Assembly: GCA_934338765.1 (NCBI GenBank)
Contig: CAKRHL010000172.1
Span: forward strand, 1 to 5,071
Reading direction: 5' to 3'
Origin: an uncultured Lachnospiraceae bacterium
Lineage (GTDB): Bacteria > Bacillota > Clostridia > Lachnospirales > Lachnospiraceae
DNA: 5,071 bases
Position numbers and translations under genes: made by a program. The notes under the pieces were generated by a model. It saw nothing but the letters and a program-made list of their open reading frames with translations. It was not told where the DNA came from and ran no database searches. Position 1 is the stretch's first letter. The number at the start of each line of letters is the position of its first letter. Below, one piece after another: positions 1 to 5,071 of this stretch.

Positions 1-236
1 CAGTGCTGTTTGCCCTGATGACCACCTCCGTTGTGGTTGGTCTTGTTTCCAGCTCCAATATCTGGCTGGCGATCCTGTTGATCCCACTGCTGATCCTGCT
101 GTTTCCATACATTAATCATTACTATCTACTGGAAAACGGAGTACAGAAAATGTATGCGCAGTATGACCGTATGTTAGAATATCAAAATGACAAAAAGTGG
201 AACCGTTTTTTCGCAGTTCCACCAAAAGAGTCATAA
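1..236 (+). CDS. C-terminal part of an unidentified membrane protein (5' end outside window)
   Basis: An open frame runs in from the left edge (bases 1-2 finish a codon) and stops with TAA at 234-236, leaving about 77 visible residues. The visible part starts with a hydrophobic stretch (about residues 1-15), then a short SSSN turn and a second strongly hydrophobic segment rich in Leu and Ile (about residues 20-40). This is followed by a polar, charged tail of about 35 residues with several Tyr, Lys and Asp, ending PPKES. That is the pattern of two final transmembrane helices and a hydrophilic, probably cytoplasmic, C-terminus. A GTG at base 3 could be read as a start, but no ribosome binding site can be seen in the window and the frame stays open to the edge, so I treat the gene as truncated. 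I do not recognise the family. It is convergent with ylmH and has its own strong terminator just after the stop. Confidence 0.72.
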   Translation, partial: VLFALMTTSVVVGLVSSSNIWLAILLIPLLILLFPYINHYYLLENGVQKMYAQYDRMLEYQNDKKWNRFFAVPPKES

Positions 237-242
237 ATTCTG

Positions 243-1001
243 TCAGACATATTTGGAAACCTGAATATTCAGGTTTCCTTTTTTGGTTTCTCCGGAAACT
301 CCATCACAGATAAATCTGCCATATCCCCGTACCGAGACAACGTCTGTTTCCTTCAAAAGTCCGCTGTTATTTTCCTGTCCTCTTCCATTGACAAAGATTT
401 TCTTTTCCCGGAAAAGTGCAATACTCTGACTCCGGGACAAATGATAAAGCTTTGCGATCACCACGTCCAGCCGCATACTGGGAACGATCAGCTTCACCAC
501 CTGAAGCTGTGGACGGACTGCCTCCGGCATCTGATCCAACAGGCGACATTTCACATGGGTGTGCTTCACCTGATCCAGGTTATCTACAATAAAGGATGCC
601 ATCTTGTCCAGGCAAAACAAATATGCCGTTTTGTCCCGGATCATAATGTCTCCAAGGGTACTGCGGTCTATTCCCAGATGCATCAATGCTCCCAGATAAT
701 CCCGGTGATTCAGTGCATCGGAAAACTTCTCGATCAGCGGCCGGATCTCAATGCAGCAGATGGGAAAGCCTGCATCATATCCCAGACTTTCCTCATCTCC
801 AAAACGGAGCACCTGGCGTTCACAGCCCTCCACACCACCAGACAATGTAGCAGTCACGGGTGCCGCATCCTTACGAATACTATCATATACCGCCTGCTCC
901 TGCTGGTTCAAAAATCCCGTATAAGTATATAACCCCGTCCGGTAGGACTGATCCGCCAGATCAATAATTCTTTTTGCCAGAAATTCCTCATCACGGTTCA
1001 T
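243..1001 (-). CDS. ylmH: YlmH-family S4-domain RNA-binding protein
   Basis: The 252-residue product has the length and layout of the Firmicutes YlmH family. The N-terminal part carries a YTGFLNQQEQ segment (about residues 26-35), matching the conserved FL-x-P/Q-x-E region. The middle part has the family hallmark HRDYLGALMHLGIDRSTLGDI (residues 99-119). The C-terminal third (about residues 175-235) is an S4 RNA-binding domain with the usual R-L-D start, SRSQSIALFREKKIFVNG core and DVVSVRGYGRF end. In Bacillus, YlmH is encoded in the division cluster near divIVA and has been linked to rescue of stalled large ribosomal subunits; S4 domains bind structured RNA. It acts in the cytoplasm. I start it at the ATG at 1001, because an AGGTGAGG ribosome binding site lies 6 bases upstream. 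A GTG start at 1013 would put the start codon inside that site. Here the gene sits downstream of two glycosidase genes and not in a division cluster. No terminator is visible after it. Confidence 0.9.
   Translation of the reverse strand: MNRDEEFLAKRIIDLADQSYRTGLYTYTGFLNQQEQAVYDSIRKDAAPVTATLSGGVEGCERQVLRFGDEESLGYDAGFPICCIEIRPLIEKFSDALNHRDYLGALMHLGIDRSTLGDIMIRDKTAYLFCLDKMASFIVDNLDQVKHTHVKCRLLDQMPEAVRPQLQVVKLIVPSMRLDVVIAKLYHLSRSQSIALFREKKIFVNGRGQENNSGLLKETDVVSVRGYGRFICDGVSGETKKGNLNIQVSKYV
255..284 (+). terminator. Rho-independent terminator of the upstream membrane-protein gene
   Basis: Bases 255-278 are a perfect 24-bp inverted repeat (arms GGAAACCTGAAT and ATTCAGGTTTCC), followed directly by six T residues at 279-284 on the plus strand. 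The gap from the stop codon of the membrane-protein gene is 18 bases. On the minus strand the palindrome is followed by AAATATG and not by a T run, so it should terminate plus-strand transcripts only. It lies wholly inside the 3' end of the convergent ylmH gene. Confidence 0.88.
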
Positions 1002-1007
1002 GAAAAT

Positions 1008-1015
1008 CCTCACCT
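1008..1015 (-). promoter_or_regulatory. Ribosome binding site that fixes the ylmH start
   Basis: On the minus strand this reads AGGTGAGG, followed by a 6-base spacer and the ATG at 1001. The in-frame GTG at 1013-1011, which would give four extra residues, is part of this Shine-Dalgarno sequence and has no good site of its own, so the ATG is preferred. Confidence 0.75.
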
Positions 1016-1091
1016 CTGCATCTCATTGTTCACGACTCATACTTTCATCGTTACAAACGTCATTACTCATTTCAAATATAAGCGTCCTTAT

Positions 1092-2618
1092 TTATGCATT
1101 ATCTACCCACTTTTTCATAGTCCAGTTTAATCCGGTAAACTCACCCCAGGCATCTTCCTTTTCCTCCGGATTTACGGCATACATTGCCATGACTGTTCCG
1201 GTAAAGCCGCCTGCCACCTCAGAAGACAGATATTTGGTTCTTGCCTTTCCAAGCTCTTTTCTCTCCCCGGCGATCTCCGCAAAGAAGGTATAAATCTCCT
1301 CATCTGACTCCACATGAAGCTTAACCTCCTGCTGCCCCCCCTCCAGAGGAACAGAAGCCTTAACACACTGTGCATCACCGGTAGTCAGACGAAGCTCTGC
1401 TCTGCTGCCTCCATCTGCCTGTGCCAGATACAGATCATAATGATGATCCTCACACAGATAGAAGGTCACACCTGCCTCCGGAGAGTTACCCCCTACGGTC
1501 ACATCAAGTGTTGTATCAAATTCAGACTGGCGTACACCAAGAAAAGTTGGCGCATCCACATCATCCAATGTGAAATGATTGCCCCGAAGCTTCACCCCAT
1601 GCTCCGTAAACTGATAATTTGTCTGATCATATGCTCTTAAATGACACCATCTGAGGCTGTCCGCTCCCAGCTTCTCGAAGGAAACATCATAGCAGGTATC
1701 CTCACCGGAAGCGTTGAGATCCATCTCCATCTCCGCCTCCACCTTGCCGTTCACACCGGCAGTAAACCATCCGTCCTGCTGCCATTGTACCGGTATCAGA
1801 AATACCTCTCGTCCCAGATGATGGAACGGCATCCACGGGCCCTCCTGACGGAAACCAAGGCATACGATAAATGTCGTGCCGTCCTCTGTCTGAACCAGAT
1901 CACCATGACCGATCCCCTGAATACGGCTCTGGTGTCCCCCAAGATCACGGTTTGTCACAACCGGATTGAGTGGATATGACTCAAATGGTCCGTATGGACT
2001 CTTTCCTCTTGCATAGGTGATCATATGACCATATTCTGTACCGCCCTCTGCAGCTGTAATATAATACCAGTCCCCAATATGGTACAGATGCGGCGATTCC
2101 AGATAACGGCCTCCATTTCCTTTCCAGATCGGCTTGCTTTCGGTCAGACGCTCTCCTGTTGCAATATTGATCTCACACTGGAAGATGCATCCATTGCCAT
2201 CCTCGTCACTGCCGTTGCTCATAAAATATGCCTTGCCATCCTCAAAGAACAGAGACGGATCAATGCCTCCCTGATCCACAAATACAGGCTCGGACCACTC
2301 TCCGTAAATGTCATCGGTATATACATAAAAGTTTTTGTGATAGGTATCGTTGGTGGTCACCATATAGAAACGTCCTTCATGATAACGGATCGTCGGTGCA
2401 AACACTCCACCGGAGCTGTTGATGTGCTCCAAGTCTACCTGTGTGCTTCTGGTAAGACAGTGACCGATCTGTGTCCAATGCACCAGATCCTCACTCTCAA
2501 ACAGAGGAACTCCCGGAAAATACTCAAAAGAGCTACATACCATATAATACTTGCCATTTGCCCTGCATACACTTGGATCCGGGTAAAAGCCCCGGAGTAC
2601 AGGATTACTGATCATCAT
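1092..2618 (-). CDS. Glycoside hydrolase family 43 beta-xylosidase / alpha-L-arabinofuranosidase
   Basis: The 508-residue product is a two-domain GH43 enzyme. Residues about 1-285 form the five-bladed beta-propeller. The three catalytic acids of the family are all present: base Asp14 (GFYPDPSVCR), pKa-modulating Asp120 (GGIDPSLFFEDG) and acid Glu174 (RYLESPHLY). His238 in the GHGDL motif matches the conserved active-site histidine. The FEYFPGVPLF and GGVFAPTIRY motifs are typical of the XynB-like group. The rest, about 200 residues, is the C-terminal beta-sandwich usual in this group. Family members remove xylose or arabinose from the non-reducing end of short oligosaccharides; which one is cleaved cannot be settled here. 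There is no signal peptide, so it should work in the cytoplasm. The first of two adjacent ATG codons is chosen because AAGGGAG (2629-2635) lies 10 bases upstream. It follows the other GH43 gene by 110 bases on the same strand with no clear terminator between, so co-transcription is likely. Confidence 0.92.
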   Translation of the reverse strand: MMISNPVLRGFYPDPSVCRANGKYYMVCSSFEYFPGVPLFESEDLVHWTQIGHCLTRSTQVDLEHINSSGGVFAPTIRYHEGRFYMVTTNDTYHKNFYVYTDDIYGEWSEPVFVDQGGIDPSLFFEDGKAYFMSNGSDEDGNGCIFQCEINIATGERLTESKPIWKGNGGRYLESPHLYHIGDWYYITAAEGGTEYGHMITYARGKSPYGPFESYPLNPVVTNRDLGGHQSRIQGIGHGDLVQTEDGTTFIVCLGFRQEGPWMPFHHLGREVFLIPVQWQQDGWFTAGVNGKVEAEMEMDLNASGEDTCYDVSFEKLGADSLRWCHLRAYDQTNYQFTEHGVKLRGNHFTLDDVDAPTFLGVRQSEFDTTLDVTVGGNSPEAGVTFYLCEDHHYDLYLAQADGGSRAELRLTTGDAQCVKASVPLEGGQQEVKLHVESDEEIYTFFAEIAGERKELGKARTKYLSSEVAGGFTGTVMAMYAVNPEEKEDAWGEFTGLNWTMKKWVDNA

Positions 2619-2728
2619 AATTTTAAATCTCCCTTATCTTTCTTAAATTTCACACTGCTTATTTTTTCATTCTATTGCATGGAATCTTTCTCATAAGCAT
2701 TCCTGCATTTTTAGTTCCGATTCATCGA
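2619..2728 (-). other. Intergenic gap between the two GH43 genes
   Basis: This 110-base AT-rich spacer holds the AAGGGAG ribosome binding site of the downstream GH43 gene (2629-2635). I see no hairpin followed by a T run on the minus strand, which supports read-through from the upstream GH43 gene. A TAGAAT hexamer in the middle resembles a -10 box but has no convincing -35 partner, so I do not call a promoter. Confidence 0.4.
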
Positions 2729-4051
2729 TCATTTACGGAATACAAACGCCTCCAGATCTAAAAGCTGTCTGCCCGTAAAACTGTTCTTTGCCCATCCACT
2801 ATGTGCATCCTCTGCCACAAAATATACCGCATGTCTGCCTGTGACCATGCGCATGATGCCCTCTGCCACATGATCTCCGGTACCAAACCCAATCGTTCCG
2901 ATCTTCTCTCCGTCGACCGGATCATCCAGATATACGTGAATTCTGCCGCTGCATCCTCTCGGCTGCATCTTTAAGGATAATGTCATGGTTCCATTGGTAA
3001 AGTCATCGCCAAAATCGAAATATTTCCAGCCCATCACACACCCCTCAGTAATATTGGTAATGACTCTGGTAAAGGCATCGATCTCCGTGATCATGAGCTG
3101 CTCACTGCCCTTAAGGACACATGCCGTATCCGCCTGCGTCAGCTCATACGGATTCAGGGAATCCTCAAATCCCAGAGATGTCATCTCTACCGGCGGGATC
3201 GTTCCATCCGGCAGAATCTCTATCTTCTCTACGCAGCCTCTGCGGGACATGATCGTTCCATTGGTCATACGATGATAAAAAATATACCACTGATCACCGA
3301 TCCTGCAGATAGAGCCATGATTGTTGCCCCCCGGAAAATCAATGCCATTGTCCACAATGTAACCACGATAGGTAAATGGACCGGTTGGCGAATCAGATGT
3401 TGCATACGCAAGCTGGCATCCTCTCTTTGGCGAATAGATCAGATAGTATGTATCTCCTACCTTTCTCGGAGAACATGCTTCAAAGAAATTCCACGGTTCA
3501 TCGGTTGGAATGATATTTTCCTGATAAGTACCGTCGATCACCTGATACATATTGTCTCCGTTGATCTCACACATATAGGAGCCCAGATAACCACAATATA
3601 CATAGACTCTGCCATCATCATCCACCAGCACACCCGGATCGATAAAGGTACCGTTATCATAATGCTTAGGGATATTATACTCATAACGGGACAATAATTC
3701 AAACGGTCCCTCCGGTTTATCGCTGACTGCCACACATCCCTTGGAATCCAGAACATATGCATAAAGATAATACTTACCGTCCTTTTCTACCACATCCGGC
3801 GCATAAAGACATTTCTCGGACCAGTCAATATCCGAAGCATGATCCCTGTCTGCCTTTGTATGGAATGCATCCCCATGACACACCCACTTGCCCGGCTCGT
3901 TCACAGGGGCTGACCACACCTTCAGCTTATAATCACAAAATTCATCAGAATCCACCCTGTCATGGGAACCATATACATAAATTCTGTCTCCGAATACTCT
4001 CGGTTCTCCATCCGGGATATACTCCCAACTTGGTAAATACGGATTTGCCAT
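2729..4051 (-). CDS. Glycoside hydrolase family 43 enzyme with CBM6-like C-terminal module
   Basis: The 440-residue product begins with a GH43 beta-propeller (about residues 1-295). Likely catalytic residues are base Asp14 in YIPDGEPRVF, pKa-modulating Asp138 in FIDPGVLVDDDG and acid Glu191 in FFEACSPRKVG; His245 in NNHGSI fits the conserved histidine. The first motif is PDGEP and not the common DPS form, which places it in a different GH43 subgroup from its neighbour. Residues about 305-440 look like a CBM6-type beta-sandwich (KYFDFG near the middle, a VYFVAED strand near the end, and a final LDLEAFVF strand). Related enzymes are mostly arabinofuranosidases or xylosidases acting on arabinoxylan fragments; the exact substrate is an inference. 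No signal peptide is present, so it is probably cytoplasmic. The ATG at 4051 has a strong AAAGGAGG site (4060-4067) 8 bases upstream. It is the first gene after the divergent control region and is probably the lead gene of the glycosidase operon. Confidence 0.9.
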   Translation of the reverse strand: MANPYLPSWEYIPDGEPRVFGDRIYVYGSHDRVDSDEFCDYKLKVWSAPVNEPGKWVCHGDAFHTKADRDHASDIDWSEKCLYAPDVVEKDGKYYLYAYVLDSKGCVAVSDKPEGPFELLSRYEYNIPKHYDNGTFIDPGVLVDDDGRVYVYCGYLGSYMCEINGDNMYQVIDGTYQENIIPTDEPWNFFEACSPRKVGDTYYLIYSPKRGCQLAYATSDSPTGPFTYRGYIVDNGIDFPGGNNHGSICRIGDQWYIFYHRMTNGTIMSRRGCVEKIEILPDGTIPPVEMTSLGFEDSLNPYELTQADTACVLKGSEQLMITEIDAFTRVITNITEGCVMGWKYFDFGDDFTNGTMTLSLKMQPRGCSGRIHVYLDDPVDGEKIGTIGFGTGDHVAEGIMRMVTGRHAVYFVAEDAHSGWAKNSFTGRQLLDLEAFVFRK

Positions 4052-4114
4052 TTTTTCGTCCTCCTTTTGCTTTCATTCATCTTTTATTGATTATTTACCT
4101 TTCAGGTATGTGTT

Positions 4115-4147
4115 AAAAAACAGCCCGCCCTACAATATTTTCAGGCT
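4115..4147 (-). terminator. Weak terminator- or attenuator-like hairpin upstream of the GH43 operon
   Basis: On the minus strand AGCCTG (4147-4142) can pair with CGGGCT (4127-4122), with one G-T pair and a 14-base loop. One base later comes a run of six T residues (4120-4115). It lies in the leader before the GH43 gene at 4051, so it would act on transcripts entering that operon. The stem is short and the loop large, so the call is weak. Confidence 0.25.
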
Positions 4148-4160
4148 CTTTCCGCTTTCA
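4147..4160 (-). promoter_or_regulatory. Candidate cre (CcpA) site in the GH43 leader
   Basis: On the minus strand this reads TGAAAGCGGAAAGA, which fits the relaxed cre pattern TGNAARCGNWWWCA at every position but one (G for C near the end). It lies between the candidate promoters and the GH43 start, where CcpA binding would block transcription during growth on a preferred sugar. Carbon catabolite repression through cre is usual for xylan-utilisation genes in Firmicutes. Confidence 0.35.
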
Positions 4161-4220
4161 CACATTTCTTATTCTGTAATATAATCATACGAAATCACCC
4201 CGCTGTGTGCTAGAATAATA

Positions 4221-4247
4221 CGGACACTAATCTTGACATTTCGGACA
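4221..4247. promoter_or_regulatory. Candidate AraC-type operator: CGGACA direct repeats spaced 21 bp
   Basis: CGGACA occurs at 4221-4226 and again at 4242-4247, exactly 21 bp apart on the same strand. AraC-family proteins commonly bind direct half-sites spaced about two helical turns, 21 bp in the araI case. The position between the divergent genes and across the regulator's own promoter fits an operator. The identity is only six bases, so chance cannot be excluded. Confidence 0.4.
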
Positions 4248-4262
4248 TGACGGGATTATATT
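4233..4262 (+). promoter_or_regulatory. Predicted sigma-A promoter of the araC-type regulator
   Basis: A perfect -35 box TTGACA (4233-4238) is followed after 18 bases by TATATT (4257-4262), a five-of-six match to the -10 consensus. Transcription would start near 4269, giving a leader of about 120 bases before the ATG at 4390. The box lies across the CGGACA direct repeats, which would allow autoregulation. Confidence 0.6.
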
Positions 4263-4285
4263 AAAATCACTAAAATTTATGTTAA
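4255..4285 (-). promoter_or_regulatory. Candidate promoter for the GH43 operon (overlaps the regulator's promoter)
   Basis: Read on the minus strand, TTAACA (4285-4280) and a perfect TATAAT (4260-4255) are separated by 19 bases, longer than the usual 17. The start would be near 4248, with a leader of about 200 bases. A rival -10 box, TATATT at 4183-4178, has a poor -35 but would place the CGGACA repeats just upstream, as expected for an AraC-activated promoter. I cannot decide between them. Confidence 0.35.
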
Positions 4286-4289
4286 AATC
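4261..4289. repeat. TTAAAATC direct repeat spaced 21 bp
   Basis: TTAAAATC occurs at 4261-4268 and 4282-4289, again 21 bp apart, with a third, shorter copy TTAAAAT at 4332-4338. In such an AT-rich stretch this may be chance, but the spacing equals that of the neighbouring CGGACA pair. Confidence 0.35.
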
Positions 4290-4373
4290 TCAAACTGCAC
4301 ACATGTAAAATATAGCTGTGCGAAGTTTAAGTTAAAATTCCTTAAATCGGTGCCATCATACAAAATGTCAGAA

Positions 4374-4380
4374 CAGGAGG
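4374..4380 (+). promoter_or_regulatory. Ribosome binding site of the araC-type gene
   Basis: CAGGAGG is followed by a 9-base spacer and the ATG at 4390. The next in-frame ATG (codon 5, at 4402) would be 21 bases away, too far, so this site decides the start. Confidence 0.75.
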
Positions 4381-4389
4381 ATACAAATT

Positions 4390-5071
4390 ATGAATTCAGA
4401 AATGCACCTTCACTATTTTACCACACAAAAGGATTTTCCTTTTTATATTCAATACGGCCATCATGACGAAAACATGTTTCTCCATTCCCATGCAGATTTT
4501 TCGGAGCTTGTTTTTGTACTGGGCGGTTACGCCACTCACATTGTCAACGAGGAAGAATATTCCATCAAAAAAGGAGATGTATTTGTCATTAATGAAAATA
4601 CATCTCACGGTTACAAGGATCCTCACCATTTCCGGATCTGCAATATTATGTTTCAGCCGGATTACTTTCTGCGGGATTTCGGAGATATCAAGTCCCTGCC
4701 CGGCTACCATTCCCTGTTTGTCATTGAACCGGCGCTGACACAGCAGAACGGTTTCCAGTCATGCCTACGCCTCACACAGGAACGCTTTGAGGACTTTGAC
4801 CTCCTGATCACACGGATCCATCACGAATACATCTCACATCCTGCAGGTTTCCAAAGCATGACAAGTGGGCTTTTCCTGCAGATGATCACCTCTCTGGCAC
4901 GAATTGCCGGAGACTACCGACGGGAACCAAACGACAATACGGTCTCTCTTGCCAATACGGCTGCTTATATGGAATATCACTTCCGTGAAGATATTTCTAT
5001 CGAGGATCTGGCCTCCATGTCCGGTATGTCCTCCCGTCATTTCCGCCGGGTATTCCATGACATCTATGGCA
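4390..5071 (+). CDS. AraC-family transcriptional regulator with N-terminal cupin (3' end outside window)
   Basis: The frame is open from the ATG at 4390 to the right edge, giving 227 residues without a stop. Residues about 25-100 form an AraC-type cupin sensor: H32-x-H34, E39 and G46 match the first cupin motif, and GDVFVI (62-67) with H73 matches the second. Residues about 105-180 are the helical linker region. From about residue 188, the segment AAYMEYHFREDISIEDLASMSG followed by SSRHFRRVFHDIYG is the first helix-turn-helix and linker helix of the AraC DNA-binding domain. The second helix-turn-helix, expected in roughly 50 more residues, is beyond the edge, so this is truncation by the window and not a broken gene. 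Such proteins usually bind a sugar and activate neighbouring catabolic genes; the divergent GH43 operon is the likely target. The ligand cannot be deduced, though xylose- or arabinose-containing oligosaccharides are plausible. Confidence 0.92.
   Translation, partial: MNSEMHLHYFTTQKDFPFYIQYGHHDENMFLHSHADFSELVFVLGGYATHIVNEEEYSIKKGDVFVINENTSHGYKDPHHFRICNIMFQPDYFLRDFGDIKSLPGYHSLFVIEPALTQQNGFQSCLRLTQERFEDFDLLITRIHHEYISHPAGFQSMTSGLFLQMITSLARIAGDYRREPNDNTVSLANTAAYMEYHFREDISIEDLASMSGMSSRHFRRVFHDIYG

Larger units (their letters stand above)
4052..4389. promoter_or_regulatory. Divergent control region between the GH43 operon and the araC-type gene
   Basis: This is 338 bases of AT-rich non-coding DNA between two diverging genes. 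It carries a good sigma-A-like promoter for the regulator, weaker candidates for the GH43 operon, two direct-repeat pairs each spaced 21 bp (4221/4242 and 4261/4282), a cre-like sequence (4147-4160), a weak hairpin plus T6 facing the GH43 gene (4115-4147), and a GCACA/TGTGC inverted repeat (4297-4301 and 4317-4321) in the regulator's leader. I see no gene, tRNA or recognisable riboswitch in it. Confidence 0.7.

Noticed and set aside
441..932. Long plus-strand open frame (163 codons) opposite ylmH
   Set aside because: It is antisense to a well-supported ylmH reading frame, has no recognisable domain, and its His/Cys/Ile-rich composition is typical of a shadow frame.
1074..1093. Small inverted repeat (ATAAG/CTTAT) just after the first GH43 stop, as a possible terminator
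   Set aside because: The stem is only 5 bp, is AT-rich, and is not followed by a real T run on the minus strand.
2025..2696. Plus-strand open frame of 223 codons opposite the first GH43 gene
   Set aside because: It lies opposite catalytic-domain codons of a clear GH43 enzyme and has no recognisable motif. It is long only because the coding strand lacks the relevant complementary stops.
2619..2728. Separate promoter for the downstream GH43 gene
   Set aside because: A TAGAAT hexamer is present but its best -35 partner (TTATGA at 16 bp) matches poorly.
3272..4116. Plus-strand open frames opposite the second GH43 gene
   Set aside because: They overlap a coherent enzyme with conserved catalytic residues, and nothing in them resembles a protein family.
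4396..4738. Open frames on both strands within the AraC-type gene
   Set aside because: The plus-strand frame starting at 4390 encodes a clear cupin plus helix-turn-helix and explains this DNA; the others are shadows.
1..5071. CRISPR array, tRNA or rRNA gene, insertion sequence, prophage or defence system
   Set aside because: No regularly spaced repeats, tRNA-like cloverleaf, transposase or recombinase motifs, terminal inverted repeats or defence-protein domains were seen.

Overview
The window looks like part of a low-to-mid GC Gram-positive (Firmicutes/Clostridia) chromosome, probably a Lachnospiraceae-type gut bacterium. This rests on a YlmH-type S4-domain protein, strong AGGAGG-like ribosome binding sites, sigma-A-like promoter boxes, and a cytoplasmic GH43 pair with a divergent AraC regulator. 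Genus and species cannot be read from the sequence alone.

Layout, left to right. (1) Bases 1-236, plus strand: the C-terminal end of an unidentified membrane protein whose start lies outside the window. Its apparent terminator is a perfect 24-bp palindrome plus T6 at 255-284. (2) Bases 243-1001, minus strand: ylmH, an S4-domain RNA-binding protein, convergent with gene 1; the terminator of gene 1 lies inside the last codons of ylmH. (3) Bases 1092-2618, minus strand: a 508-residue GH43 enzyme of the beta-xylosidase/alpha-L-arabinofuranosidase type with a C-terminal beta-sandwich. (4) Bases 2729-4051, minus strand: a second, quite different 440-residue GH43 enzyme with a CBM6-like C-terminal module. 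(5) Bases 4052-4389: a 338-bp divergent control region with candidate promoters, two pairs of direct repeats at 21-bp spacing, a CcpA (cre)-like site and a weak terminator-like hairpin. (6) From 4390 past the right edge, plus strand: an AraC-family regulator with an N-terminal cupin domain, cut off after the first helix-turn-helix of its DNA-binding domain.

How they fit together. Neither GH43 protein has a signal peptide, so both should act in the cytoplasm on short imported xylo- or arabino-oligosaccharides. The divergent AraC protein is the obvious candidate regulator, sensing a sugar or oligosaccharide and acting on the shared intergenic region; the cre-like site would add glucose repression. 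The transporter expected for such a locus is not in the window. ylmH is a translation-related housekeeping gene and is probably a neighbour by position rather than by function.

This is a fairly ordinary hemicellulose-utilisation locus. I found no evidence of a new type of system. The points most worth a second look are the architecture of the divergent control region and the terminator embedded in the end of ylmH.
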